A stretch of 64,000 bases of DNA from PALSA-693 sp963702305 (lineage in GTDB: Bacteria > Actinomycetota > Acidimicrobiia > Acidimicrobiales > Palsa-688): the NCBI GenBank assembly GCA_963702305.1, contig CAVPBX010000020.1, forward strand, positions 146,800 through 210,799. The letters run 5' to 3'. Shown here piece after piece: positions 42,082-50,622 of the stretch (its first letter is position 1; the number at the start of each line of letters is the position of its first letter). Below the pieces are notes generated by a model, which saw nothing but the letters and a program-made list of their open reading frames with translations, was not told the DNA's origin and did no database searches. Both the position numbers and the translations under genes were made by a program.

Positions 42082-43405
42082 CTATTTCAGGAAGCCCTCG
42101 TAGTTGCGGAGCATCAGCTGGCTGTCGACCTGCTTCATGGTCTCGAGGGCGACACCGACGGCGATCAGCAGGGTGGTCCCGGCGAACGGGTAGTTCTGGA
42201 TGTTCCAGAACGCCAGCATGATGGATGGCAGCAAGGCGATCACCGCCAGCCACAGGGCGCCGGGCAGGGTCACCCGGTTGAGGATGTTCTGCAGGTGGCG
42301 CTCCGTCGGCGGTCCGGGTCGGATCCCGGGGATGTACCCGCCCTGTTTGCGGATCACGTCCGCCTGCTGATGCGGGTCGAAGGTGATGGCGGCGTAGAAG
42401 TAGGCGAACCCAAGGATCATGACGCCGTACAGGACGATGTACCAGAGGTCGTTGGGCTGGGCCAGGTGGACGCTGATCCAGTGCTGGACCTGCTTCCAGA
42501 AGCCGTGGCTCGGCAGCACGTTGGAGATGAGGATCGGGAAGTACAGCACCGAGCTGGCGAAGATGATCGGGACCACGCCGCCGGTGTTGACCTTCATCGG
42601 GATGTAGGTGCTCTGGCCGCCGTACATGCGCCGGCCCACCACCCGTTTGGCGAAGGTGACCGGTATGCGCCGCTGGCCCTGCTCTATGAACACGATGGCC
42701 ACCAGCAGGGCGATCGACAGGGCGATGATGATGGCGAACTTGAACACGCCGGCCTCGACCTTGACGGCCGCGCCCCCGGACGGCATGGTCGACACCACAT
42801 TGGTGAAAATGAGGACCGACATGCCCTGGCCGACGCCGCGCTGGGTGATCAGCTCGCCGAGCCACATGACCACGACGGTGCCGGCGGTCATCGTCAGCAC
42901 GATCAACAGGACCGCGCGGCACGGTGAACTTCGGGATCAGGTCGACGTTGAGCCCCGACCCTCCCCCGAGAAGGCCGCCGCCGCCGTTGTGGAACACGTA
43001 GGCCAGGCCGGTCGATTGCAGCACGGCCAGGGCGATGGTCAGGTAGCGGGTGACCTGCGTCAGCTTCTTCTGGCCGACCGCCCCCTCCTCGCGCCACTGC
43101 TCGAACTTGGGGATGACCACCATGAGCAGCTGGATGATGATGGAGCTGGTGATGTAAGGCATGATGCCCAACCCGAACACCGCGAAACGGGTGAGGGCCC
43201 CGCCCGAGAACAAGTTGAGGAAGCTGACCACCCCGGCGTGCTGCGAGGAGGCCACCAACGACTGGACGGCGTTGAAGTCGATGCCCGGGCAGGGGATGTT
43301 GGCGCCCAGGCGGTAGACCGCGATGATCAGCAAGGTAAAGATCACCTTGTTGCGCAGGTCCGGGACCCGGAACATGTTCGCCAGGTTGGTGAGGGTGCTC
43401 CGCAT
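42082..43405 (-). CDS. secY: Preprotein translocase subunit SecY (one frameshift in this sequence)
   Basis: Ten-TM channel of the Sec system. N-terminal MRSTLTNLANMFRVPDLRNK to LIPKFTVP is in one frame; LLIVLTMTAGTVVVMWLGEL, ITQRGVGQGMSVLIFTNVVS and the end LRNYEGFLK are in another. One extra C on the plus strand at 42912-42913 (GG for G in minus-strand GCGCGG) causes the break; without it the product is 440 residues and fully collinear with SecY. Loss of SecY is lethal, so this must be a sequence error. Confidence 0.95.
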
Positions 43406-43522
43406 CAGCGATCTTCTCCTGCCGGACCGGCCAAGACTGCCGGGGCCTGCGACGACTGCGACAACTGGGACGACTGCCGAGCCGGCCAAGGCGGCCGGGA
43501 CCGAAGGAAGGCTACCGCGCCC

Positions 43523-43547
43523 GGCGAGTCGACCTAGTCGGCTCGCC
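43523..43547 (-). promoter_or_regulatory. Stem-loop in the rplO-secY gap
   Basis: GGCGAG-T-CGAC-CTA-GTCG-G-CTCGCC, a 10-bp stem interrupted by one T/G mismatch, 28 bases after the rplO stop. The 169-base rplO-secY gap is far longer than the other gaps in this operon and also holds GGCCGCC/GGCCGG repeats. It may set SecY expression separately from the ribosomal genes. Confidence 0.45.
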
Positions 43548-43574
43548 GGAAATTTCGGCCGTCCGGCCCTGGAA

Positions 43575-44063
43575 TTACCGGTTGGTGAGGGCGTTGCCCT
43601 TCGCCGGCGGCCGGCCGTGGCCGAACGGGAGCGGCAGGATCTCGGTCCGGCCGCCAGCCGCTTCGATGGCGGCGACCGCCGAGCGGGAGAAGCCGTGGGC
43701 CGACACGTTGACCCGCCGGGTGAGCTCGCCCCGGCCCAGCACCTTGACCAGGCCGTGCTTGTGCACCAGCCCGGCCGCCCGCAGGGTGTCGGGGCTGACG
43801 ACGTCACCTTCGAAGCCTTCCAAGGTGTCCAGATTGATCACGTTGTATTCCACCCGAAACGGGTTCTTGAAGCCCTTGAGCTTCGGGATGCGTTGCTTCA
43901 GCGGGAGCTGCCCGCCCTCAAACCCCGGCTTGATGTTGTCGCGGGCGCCCTGGCCCTTGGTGCCCCGGCCCGCGGTCTTGCCGCCCTTGCCGGCGATGCC
44001 GCGGCCGACGCGGCGCCGGGCCCGGGTGGACCCCGGCGCCGGCTTGAGGTCGTGGACTCTCAT
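43575..44063 (-). CDS. rplO: 50S ribosomal protein L15
   Basis: 162 residues. It starts MRVHDLKPAPGSTRARRRVG and has GRGTKGQGARDNIKPGFEGG, QLPLKQRIPKLKGFKNPFRV and the C-terminal SAVAAIEAAGGRTEILPL. The ATG overlaps the rpmD stop by four bases. Confidence 0.97.
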   Translation of the reverse strand: MRVHDLKPAPGSTRARRRVGRGIAGKGGKTAGRGTKGQGARDNIKPGFEGGQLPLKQRIPKLKGFKNPFRVEYNVINLDTLEGFEGDVVSPDTLRAAGLVHKHGLVKVLGRGELTRRVNVSAHGFSRSAVAAIEAAGGRTEILPLPFGHGRPPAKGNALTNR

Positions 44064-44251
44064 CGGACGCTCTCCTCCACTTTGATCAGGTGCGGCACCC
44101 GGGCGATCATGCCCCGGATCTCCGGCCGGTCCGGCAAGGTGTTGGTGGTGCCGATCCCGTGCAGCCCGAGGGCCCGCAGGGTGCCCCGGTGCTTGGGCTT
44201 GGTGCCGATGCCGGACTTGACCTGGGTGACCGTCAAACTCCCGTCGGCCAT
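44060..44251 (-). CDS. rpmD: 50S ribosomal protein L30
   Basis: 63 residues: MADGSLTVTQVKSGIGTKPK, HRGTLRALGLHGIGTTNTLP and MIARVPHLIKVEESVR. ATG 44251 overlaps the rpsE stop (TGATG), which decides it against an upstream start. Confidence 0.96.
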   Translation of the reverse strand: MADGSLTVTQVKSGIGTKPKHRGTLRALGLHGIGTTNTLPDRPEIRGMIARVPHLIKVEESVR

Positions 44252-44799
44252 CACGCCACCTCGCGCGGCACCCGGCCGCCGCGCTGGGTCTCGCTGTACG
44301 CCCGCCACACGCCGGCCGGGGTGACCTCCTCGGGGGACTTACCCCGCAGGCGGGCGATCTCGTCCGGCCGCTTCAGGCCGCGGAGGCCGGCGACGGTGGC
44401 CTGGGCCACGTTGATGCTGTTGGACGACCCCAGCGACTTGGCCAGGATGTCGTGGATGCCGGCCATCTCCAGGATGGCCCGGGCCGCCCCGCCGGCGATC
44501 ACGCCGGTACCGGGGGCGGCCGGCTTGAGGAGCACCCGCCCGGCGCCGGCCTCACCGAGGATGGGGTGGGTGATGGTAGAGCCGGCCAGGGGGACCGTGA
44601 ACATATTTTTCTTGGCCTCCTCGATCCCCTTCTGGACCGCCAGGCCGGCTTCCTTGGCCTTGCCGTAGCCGAGGCCGACGGTGCCCTGCCCGTCGCCGAT
44701 CACCATGAGCGCGGCGAACGAGAAGCGCCGCCCGCCCTTGACGACCTTGGCGACCCGGTTGACCTTGATGGTCCGGTCTTCGTACTGCTGATCAGCCAT
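44251..44799 (-). CDS. rpsE: 30S ribosomal protein S5
   Basis: 182 residues. Contains the S5 signature RTIKVNRVAKVVKGGRRFSF with GLGYGKAKEAGLAVQKGIEE, and LKPAAPGTGVIAGGAARAIL. Sits between rplR and rpmD. Confidence 0.98.
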   Translation of the reverse strand: MADQQYEDRTIKVNRVAKVVKGGRRFSFAALMVIGDGQGTVGLGYGKAKEAGLAVQKGIEEAKKNMFTVPLAGSTITHPILGEAGAGRVLLKPAAPGTGVIAGGAARAILEMAGIHDILAKSLGSSNSINVAQATVAGLRGLKRPDEIARLRGKSPEEVTPAGVWRAYSETQRGGRVPREVA

Positions 44800-44804
44800 T
44801 TGCT

Positions 44805-45173
44805 CTAAAACTCCAGTCCGGCCTCGCGGGCCGCCTCAGCGACAGCGGCCACCCGGCCGTGATACAGGAAACCGCCCCGGTCGAAGACCACCTTGTCCAC
44901 GCCGGCGGCCTTGGCCCGCGTCGCGACCAAGCGGCCGACGGTCGTGGCCGCGGCCTTGTTACCCGTGGCGCCCGCGCCCCGGAGGTCCTTCTCCACCGAC
45001 GACGCCGCGGCCACCGTGCGCCCGGTGCGATCGTCGATCACCTGGGCGGTGATGTGCTTGTTGCTGCGGAACACCGCCAGGCGCGGCCGGTCCGCGGTGC
45101 CGGCCACCTTCTTGCGGACCCGGTAATGCCGGCGGGCCCGGGCGACCTGCTTGTCTTTGGTTGACGTGCTCAT
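44805..45173 (-). CDS. rplR: 50S ribosomal protein L18
   Basis: 122 residues: basic N-terminus ending RRHYRVRKKVAGTADRPRLA, then VFRSNKHITAQVIDDRTGRT and the C-terminal DRGGFLYHGRVAAVAEAARE. Binds 5S rRNA. Lies between rplF and rpsE. Confidence 0.97.
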   Translation of the reverse strand: MSTSTKDKQVARARRHYRVRKKVAGTADRPRLAVFRSNKHITAQVIDDRTGRTVAAASSVEKDLRGAGATGNKAAATTVGRLVATRAKAAGVDKVVFDRGGFLYHGRVAAVAEAAREAGLEF

Positions 45174-45194
45174 ATCAGCGACCTAACTCGTGGC

Positions 45195-45734
45195 TTACTT
45201 TGCGGCCTTGCCGGCCTTGCGGATGACACGCTCGCCCGCGTAACGGACACCTTTTCCCTTGTAGGGCTCGGGCTTGCGGACCTTGCGGATGTTGGCGGCG
45301 ACCTGGCCCACCAGCTCCTTGTCGATGCCCCGCACCGTGATACGGGTCGGCAGCGGCACCTCGAAGGTGACGCCCTCTGGGGCGTCGATGAACACAGGGT
45401 GGCTGAAACCCAGGGCCAGTTCGAGCTGGTTGGCGCCCCGGGCGATGGCCCGGTAGCCGACCCCGACGATCTCCAGGTCCTTGTTGAAGCCGTCGGTGAC
45501 CCCGACGACCATGTTGTTGACCAGGCTGCGGGTCAGGCCGTGGAGGGCCCGGTTCTGGCGTTCGTCGTTGGGGCGCTCCACCAGCAGGGTGGAGTCCTCC
45601 TGGCGCACGGTGATCTCACCGGGCACCGAGCGCGCCAGGGTGCCCTTGGGGCCTTTGACGGTGACCAGGCGGTCGGCGAGGGTCACCTCGACGCCCGAGG
45701 GCACCGCGATCGGGGATCGTCCAATTCGCGACAT
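45195..45734 (-). CDS. rplF: 50S ribosomal protein L6
   Basis: 179 residues: MSRIGRSPIAVPSGVEVTLA, VKGPKGTLARSVPGEI, the duplicated L6 fold, and the C-terminal signature RKPEPYKGKGVRYAGERVIR. Confidence 0.98.
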   Translation of the reverse strand: MSRIGRSPIAVPSGVEVTLADRLVTVKGPKGTLARSVPGEITVRQEDSTLLVERPNDERQNRALHGLTRSLVNNMVVGVTDGFNKDLEIVGVGYRAIARGANQLELALGFSHPVFIDAPEGVTFEVPLPTRITVRGIDKELVGQVAANIRKVRKPEPYKGKGVRYAGERVIRKAGKAAK

Positions 45735-45750
45735 GGCTACGTCCTCTTCC

Positions 45751-46155
45751 TCACCATACGTAGCAGAGGATCTCGCCGCCGACGCGGCGCTGGCGCGCCT
45801 CTCGGTCGGTCATGAGCCCCTGACTGGTCGAAAGGACCGCCACCCCCAGCCCGCCGAGCACCCTCGGCAGCTTGTCGGCCGCGGTGTAGACCCGCAGGCC
45901 GGGCTTGGAGATGCGGCGCACCCCGGAGATGGTCCGGCTGCGGTCCTTGGTGTACTTCATGGTGATCTCGAGGGTCCGCCCGGGCCGCTCGGATGCCTGG
46001 CTGACGTCGAAACCGACGATGTAGCCCTCCTTGGTCAGTACCGCGGCCAAGGCCTCCTTGAGCTTCGACGAGGGCATCCGCACGGTGTCGTGCATGGCGA
46101 CGTTGGCGTTGCGGATGCGCGTCAACATGTCGGCGATGGGGTCCGTCATGGTCAT
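45751..46155 (-). CDS. rpsH: 30S ribosomal protein S8
   Basis: 134 residues: MTMTDPIADMLTRIRNANVA, MPSSKLKEALAAVLTKEGYI and the C-terminal LSTSQGLMTDREARQRRVGG. In many bacteria S8 is the translational repressor of the spc operon. Confidence 0.98.
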   Translation of the reverse strand: MTMTDPIADMLTRIRNANVAMHDTVRMPSSKLKEALAAVLTKEGYIVGFDVSQASERPGRTLEITMKYTKDRSRTISGVRRISKPGLRVYTAADKLPRVLGGLGVAVLSTSQGLMTDREARQRRVGGEILCYVW

Positions 46156-46168
46156 GCCGCGGGCCCCC

Positions 46169-46354
46169 TTACCAGCTCGCCTTGGTCACGCCGGGCACCT
46201 CGCCGGCGTGCACCAGCTCGCGCAGACAGATGCGGCACAGGCCGAACTTCCGGAACACCGAATGAGGCCGACCGCACCGCCGGCAACGGGTGTAGGCCCG
46301 CACCTTGTACTTCGGCTTGCGCTGAGACTTGATGATGAGCGCCTTCTTGGCCAT
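46169..46354 (-). CDS. rpsZ: 30S ribosomal protein S14, zinc type
   Basis: 61 residues with two CxxC pairs (CRRC and CRIC, spaced by 12) that bind zinc, so this is the short C+ form. It starts MAKKALIIKSQRKPKYKVRA. No zinc-free S14 paralogue is in the window. Confidence 0.97.
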   Translation of the reverse strand: MAKKALIIKSQRKPKYKVRAYTRCRRCGRPHSVFRKFGLCRICLRELVHAGEVPGVTKASW

Positions 46355-46376
46355 GGATGTCTAGTTGCCTTCTCTG

Positions 46377-46952
46377 CTAGTTGCCATCTCGGCGGAACGG
46401 GAAGCCGAACGCGTCGAGCAGCGCTCGACCTTCTGCGTTGTTGCGAGCCGTGGTGACGATGGTGATGTCCATTCCCCGGGGGGCGTCGATCTTGTCGTAA
46501 TCGATCTCCGGGAAGATGAGCTGCTCGGTGACGCCGAACGTGTAGTTGCCGCGCCCGTCGAAACCTTTTGGTGAAAGACCCCGAAAGTCGCGGATCCGGG
46601 GGATCGCCAGGGATACCAGCCGGTCGAAGAACTCCCACATGCGGTCGCCGCGTAGCGTGACCTTGGCCCCGATGGGGTTGCCCTCCCGGAGCTTGAAGCC
46701 GGCGATCGACTGCTTGGCCCGGGTCACGAGGGGCTTCTGGCCGGTGATGGCGGTCAGGTCACGCACCGCCCCCTCGAGCAGCGACGGCTGCTGGGTGGCC
46801 CGGCCCACGCCCATGTTGATGACGACCTTCTCCATGCGGGGGACCAGCATGATGTTGGGCAGCCCGAGGCTGTCCTTGAGCTGGCCCCGCAGCTCCTGGT
46901 CGTAGCGGGTCTTGAGCCGCGGCCGCTCCTTGGTGGTCGAGGCGGCAGCCAT
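46377..46952 (-). CDS. rplE: 50S ribosomal protein L5
   Basis: 191 residues: RLKTRYDQELRGQLKDSLGL, NIMLVPRMEKVVINMGVG, ITGQKPLVTRAKQSIAGFKL and PRGMDITIVTTARNNAEG. ATG 46952 overlaps the rplX stop. Binds 5S rRNA. Confidence 0.98.
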   Translation of the reverse strand: MAAASTTKERPRLKTRYDQELRGQLKDSLGLPNIMLVPRMEKVVINMGVGRATQQPSLLEGAVRDLTAITGQKPLVTRAKQSIAGFKLREGNPIGAKVTLRGDRMWEFFDRLVSLAIPRIRDFRGLSPKGFDGRGNYTFGVTEQLIFPEIDYDKIDAPRGMDITIVTTARNNAEGRALLDAFGFPFRRDGN

Positions 46953-47257
46953 CACAGCTCCCGGCCGCAGCGCTTGCAGACGCGCACCTTGGTGCCGTCG
47001 GCCTTGATCTGGTAGCCGATGCGCACCGCCCCGTCCTTGGGGCACACCAAGGCCACCGCCGACGCCGGGACGGGCATGTCCTTGTCGATGATGCCGCCCT
47101 TGACCCGGGCCTTGGTCTGGCGCTGGTGCTTCTTGGCCACGTTGATGCCCTCGACGATCACCTTGTCGTCCTTGGGCAGGACGCGCATGATGACGCCGCG
47201 CTTGGACCGGTCCTTGCCGGACAGCACCTCGACCTCGTCACCCTTTTTCACTCGCAT
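46952..47257 (-). CDS. rplX: 50S ribosomal protein L24
   Basis: 101 residues: the KOW motif KKGDEVEVLSGKDRSKRGVI, VEGINVAKKHQRQTKARVKG, and a C-terminal zinc-ribbon-like part (CPKDGAVRIGYQ, VCKRCGREL). Confidence 0.97.
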   Translation of the reverse strand: MRVKKGDEVEVLSGKDRSKRGVIMRVLPKDDKVIVEGINVAKKHQRQTKARVKGGIIDKDMPVPASAVALVCPKDGAVRIGYQIKADGTKVRVCKRCGREL

Positions 47258-47626
47258 TTACAACACCTCCGGCGCCAGCGAGATGATTCGCATGAAGCGC
47301 TTGTCCCGCAGCTCACGCCCGACGGGCCCGAAGATGCGGGTGCCGCGCGGTTGCTGCTGATCGTTGATGAGCACGGCGGCGTTCTCGTCGAAGCGGATGT
47401 AGCTGCCGTCGGGCCGGCGCTTTTCCTTCTTGGTGCGCACCACCACGCACTTGACGACGTCGCCCTTCTTGACGTTGGCGCCCGGGATGGCGTCCTTGAC
47501 GGCCGCCACGAACACGTCACCGATCGACGCGTACCGCCGGCGGCTGCCGCCGAGCACCTTGATGCACAGCACTTCCTTGGCGCCGGAATTGTCGGCCACC
47601 CGGAGTCGGCTCTCCTGCTGGATCAT
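47258..47626 (-). CDS. rplN: 50S ribosomal protein L14
   Basis: 122 residues: MIQQESRLRVADNSGAKEVL, GSRRRYASIGDVFVAAVKDA, KKGDVVKCVVVRTKKEKRRP and the end ELRDKRFMRIISLAPEVL. Confidence 0.98.
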   Translation of the reverse strand: MIQQESRLRVADNSGAKEVLCIKVLGGSRRRYASIGDVFVAAVKDAIPGANVKKGDVVKCVVVRTKKEKRRPDGSYIRFDENAAVLINDQQQPRGTRIFGPVGRELRDKRFMRIISLAPEVL

Positions 47627-47638
47627 CGCCGTTGCCCC

Positions 47639-47947
47639 TTACTTCGCCCGCTCGAGCACGTCGATGATCCGCCAACGCTTGAGCTTGGACATGGGGCGGG
47701 TCTCGGCGATGCGGACCCGGTCGCCGACCTGGACGTCGTTGTTGGGGTCGTGGGCGTAGAAGGCCTTGGTCCGCTGCACGGTCTTGGCGTAGCGGGGGTG
47801 GCGGACGCGCTCGATGACGCCGATCACGGCGGTCTTGTCCATGGCGACCGACAGCACCAGACCCTCGCGGATCTTGCGCCGGTTGGGCCGGTCCTCGGCG
47901 TTCTCGGTTGTGGTTGCTTCGCTATCGGGGGTTGTATCAGGGGCCAT
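47639..47947 (-). CDS. rpsQ: 30S ribosomal protein S17
   Basis: 102 residues. An acidic N-terminal extension (MAPDTTPDSEATTTENAEDR) precedes the core RRKIREGLVLSVAMDKTAVI and YAHDPNNDVQVGDRVRIAET. It overlaps the rpmC stop by one base. Confidence 0.97.
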   Translation of the reverse strand: MAPDTTPDSEATTTENAEDRPNRRKIREGLVLSVAMDKTAVIGVIERVRHPRYAKTVQRTKAFYAHDPNNDVQVGDRVRIAETRPMSKLKRWRIIDVLERAK

Positions 47948-48174
47948 CAGGGCGTCACCTCTTCTGCCGCCGCCTCGGCGGCCGCGATCTCCCGCTCTCG
48001 CAACAGGGTGGCGATGCGGGCGATTTCTTTGCGCACGTGGCCCAGGCGAGAGGAGTTGTCCTGCTTGCCCGTCGCCATCTGGAAGCGCAGGTTGAAAAGC
48101 TCGTGCTTCGACTCGACCAGCTTCTGGTCCAGCTCCTCGAGGTTGAGCTCCCGGAGATCCTTGATCTTGGTCAT
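47947..48174 (-). CDS. rpmC: 50S ribosomal protein L29
   Basis: 75 residues: MTKIKDLRELNLEELDQKLV, KHELFNLRFQMATGKQDNSS and LGHVRKEIARIATLLREREI, then a short Ala/Glu tail. The ATG overlaps the rplP stop by four bases. Confidence 0.97.
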   Translation of the reverse strand: MTKIKDLRELNLEELDQKLVESKHELFNLRFQMATGKQDNSSRLGHVRKEIARIATLLREREIAAAEAAAEEVTP

Positions 48175-48602
48175 CCCACCTCCACCTCTTCCTGCTGGGC
48201 CCGCACGACGACCCGGGCCTTGATCGGCAGCTTCTGGATAGCTCGCTCCAGGGCGCTCCGACCCAGGGCCTCGCTGACCCCGCCCAGCTCGAACAGGATC
48301 CGGCCCGGCTTGACCACGGCCACCCAGAACTCCGGGTTGCCCTTGCCGGAACCCATGCGGGTCTCGGCCGGCTTGGCGGTCACCGGCTTGTCCGGGAAGA
48401 CCCGGATCCACACCTTCCCGCCGCGCTTGACGTGGCGGGTCATGGCGATACGGGCCGCTTCGATCTGGCGGGCGGTGATCCAGCCCGGCTCCAGGGCCTG
48501 GATCCCGTAGTCGCCGAAGGTGACGGTGGTCCCGCCTTTGGCCTGGCCGGTGAGCCGGCCCCGTTGCTGTTTGCGGTGCTTGACCTTGCGCGGCATCAAC
48601 AT
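48171..48602 (-). CDS. rplP: 50S ribosomal protein L16
   Basis: 143 residues (141 if the second ATG at 48596 is used, which fits the usual MPRKVKHRKQQRG start better). It has GDYGIQALEPGWITARQIEA, RHVKRGGKVWIRVFPDKPVT and GSGKGNPEFWVAVVKPGRIL. Confidence 0.97.
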   Translation of the reverse strand: MLMPRKVKHRKQQRGRLTGQAKGGTTVTFGDYGIQALEPGWITARQIEAARIAMTRHVKRGGKVWIRVFPDKPVTAKPAETRMGSGKGNPEFWVAVVKPGRILFELGGVSEALGRSALERAIQKLPIKARVVVRAQQEEVEVG

Positions 48603-48608
48603 GGCTGA

Positions 48609-49556
48609 TCACGCGTCCTTGGGGAAGTGCGGGGTCTCGTGATGGTCGCCCCGGGTCCGGCGTTCGATGTCTTCCTCTTCGGCCAGCAGGCGCTCCAGCT
48701 CCGGGTCGACCTCGACGATGGGGCGTTCCTCGTCGGCGGGGGCGTCCACCGCCACCTCGGCGGGGGCATCGGCGGCGGGCGCGGCCGGGACCGAACCGGG
48801 CTCGCCCAGGTCGGGCCGGCGCCGGCCACCGCCGGCGGAGATGACCCGCCGGGGCCGGTTCTGGCCGGACGTCTCACCCACGGCCATGGCCGCCTCGCGG
48901 CTGATCTTCTCCTCCGCGGAGACCTTGTAGGGGAGGATGTTGCCCTTGTAGATCCAGACCTTGACGCCGATGCGCCCGTAGGTGGTCTTGGCCTCGCGGA
49001 AGCCGTAGTCGATGTCGGCCCGCAAGGTGTGCAGCGGCACCCGGCCTTCCCGGTAGAACTCCCGGCGGGACATCTCCGAGCCGCCCAGGCGGCCCGCGCA
49101 CTGGACCCGGATGCCGAGGGCGCCGGCCTTCTGCACGGTCTGCACCGTGCGCTTCATGGCCCGGCGGAAGCTCACCCGGCCGGCCAGCTGGTCGGCGATC
49201 CCCTGGGCCATCAGGGCGGCGTCGAGCTCGGGCTGCTTGATCTCCTGGATGTTGAGCTGCACCTTGGGGTTCTTGGTCATCTCGGCCAGCTTGGTGCGCA
49301 GCCGGTCCGCTTCGGCTCCCCGTCGGCCGATGACGATGCCCGGCCGGGCGGTGTGGACGTCGATGCGCAGCCGGTCCCGGGTGCGCTCGATCTCGATGCG
49401 GCTCACCGCGGCCCGCTCCAGCTGGCCCATCAGATAGTCGCGGACCTTCCAGTCCTCGATGAGATAGTCCTGGTAGTCCCGGTCGGTAAACCACCGCGAT
49501 TTCCAGTCGGTGGTCACGCCCAGGCGGAACCCGTACGGGTTGACCTTCTGGCCCAT
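48609..49556 (-). CDS. rpsC: 30S ribosomal protein S3 with long acidic C-terminus
   Basis: 315 residues; S3 is usually 210-280. The core is standard: MGQKVNPYGFRLGVTTDWKS, the KH domain GIVIGRRGAEADRLRTKLAE, and GRLGGSEMSRREFYREGRVP with GRIGVKVWIYKGNILPYKVS. The last 90 residues are low complexity and acidic (AEVAVDAPADEERPIVEVDP, ELERLLAEEEDIERRTRGD). It begins directly after rplV, one base apart. Confidence 0.97.
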   Translation of the reverse strand: MGQKVNPYGFRLGVTTDWKSRWFTDRDYQDYLIEDWKVRDYLMGQLERAAVSRIEIERTRDRLRIDVHTARPGIVIGRRGAEADRLRTKLAEMTKNPKVQLNIQEIKQPELDAALMAQGIADQLAGRVSFRRAMKRTVQTVQKAGALGIRVQCAGRLGGSEMSRREFYREGRVPLHTLRADIDYGFREAKTTYGRIGVKVWIYKGNILPYKVSAEEKISREAAMAVGETSGQNRPRRVISAGGGRRRPDLGEPGSVPAAPAADAPAEVAVDAPADEERPIVEVDPELERLLAEEEDIERRTRGDHHETPHFPKDA

Positions 49557-50339
49557 CTAGTGCTCGTCTTTCTCGTCGTCGGCCGGGGCGTCCTTGCGGG
49601 GTGCCGCGTCCTGGCTCGGTTCCTCGACCTCGGCGCTGGCCGTCTCGTCGTCGGCCGCTTCGGCCGCTTCGGTCGTGTCGGCCGCCTCGGTGGTGTCGGC
49701 TTCGGCCGCTTCGGTCGTCTCGGCCCCGTCGGTCACCTCGGCCGTCTCGCCGGCCTCGGCGGTGTCGGCCCCCTCGGTCGCATCGGTCGCCTCGGCCGTG
49801 TCCGCCTCCTCGGCCGCGGCCACCTCCAACTCGTCCAACTCCTCCTGTGCGGAGCCGTGACGGCGCTCCGCCCGGGAGCGCTGGTCGCCCTCGGCCCGGC
49901 GGGCGCCGGCCACCCGGCGGGCCCGCTGCGCCAGCTGCTCGGCGCGGCGGCGGGCCTGCATGCGCTGCAACTGCACCTCGGGCATGCGGCTGACGATCAC
50001 GGTGATGTGGCTGGTGCGCTTGCGGATGCGGGTGGCCCGGCCGCGGGCCCGGGGCCGCCAGCGCTTGATGGTGGTGCCCTCGTCGGCGAAACAGGCCGAC
50101 ACGAACAGCTCTTCGGGATCCAGCTCGTCGTTGTTCTCGGCGTTGGCCACCGCCGAGCGCAGCACCTTGTAGACGACCATGGCGGCGTCGCGTTCGGAGA
50201 AGCGCAGGATGTCCTCCGCCTCGTGCACCGGTTTGCCGCGCACCAGGTCGAGGACCTCGCGGACCTTGTAGGGCGACAGCCGGGCGTGGCGCAGCACGGC
50301 CCGGGTCCCTTCCCGCTCGTTGGTCTTGAGGCCGGACAC
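49557..50339 (-). CDS. rplV: 50S ribosomal protein L22 with about 100-residue acidic repeat tail
   Basis: 260 residues; L22 is usually 110-150. The core (about 1-125) is normal: RAVLRHARLSPYKVREVLDL, VRGKPVHEAEDIL, and WRPRARGRATRIRKRTSHIT at the tunnel-facing hairpin. A basic segment (RMQARRRAEQLAQRARRVAG) follows, then about 100 residues made almost only of Ala, Glu, Thr, Asp and Gly (TAEATDATEGADTAEAGETA). The tail has no stop or frame break and ends just before rpsC. Confidence 0.96.
   Translation of the reverse strand: MSGLKTNEREGTRAVLRHARLSPYKVREVLDLVRGKPVHEAEDILRFSERDAAMVVYKVLRSAVANAENNDELDPEELFVSACFADEGTTIKRWRPRARGRATRIRKRTSHITVIVSRMPEVQLQRMQARRRAEQLAQRARRVAGARRAEGDQRSRAERRHGSAQEELDELEVAAAEEADTAEATDATEGADTAEAGETAEVTDGAETTEAAEADTTEAADTTEAAEAADDETASAEVEEPSQDAAPRKDAPADDEKDEH
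49640..49815 (-). repeat. Degenerate 6-9 bp tandem repeats encoding the L22 tail
   Basis: Plus-strand units of the type TCGGCCG, TCGGTCG and CTCGGCCGT recur about 20 times and encode Ala-Glu, Thr-Glu and Ala-Asp pairs. Confidence 0.75.
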
Positions 50340-50617
50340 TACCTTCTCCCCGCTCGTTCCTGGCCGGCGTGATACCGGAAGGTGCGGGTCGGGGCGAACT
50401 CGCCCAGCTTGTGACCCACCATCGACTCGGTGATGTACACCGGGACGTGCTTGCGGCCGTCGTGGACCGCCACGGTGTGACCGACCATGTCGGGGATGAT
50501 CGTCGAACGACGCGACCAGGTCTTGATGACCCGCTTCTCGTTGCGCGAGTTGAGGTCGTCCACCTTCTTGAGCAGGTGGTCGTCGACGAAAGGACCCTTC
50601 TTGAGACTACGGGGCAT
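50339..50617 (-). CDS. rpsS: 30S ribosomal protein S19
   Basis: 92 residues: MPRSLKKGPFVDDHLLKKVD, IKTWSRRSTIIPDMVGHTVA and VYITESMVGHKLGEFAPTRT. It overlaps rplV by one base. Confidence 0.98.
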   Translation of the reverse strand: MPRSLKKGPFVDDHLLKKVDDLNSRNEKRVIKTWSRRSTIIPDMVGHTVAVHDGRKHVPVYITESMVGHKLGEFAPTRTFRYHAGQERAGRR

Positions 50618-50622
50618 GCGTA

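Noticed and set aside
42900..42920. secY as a true pseudogene
   Set aside because: SecY is essential, all other parts are intact, and no second secY is seen; one extra base in a GCGCGG context explains the break.
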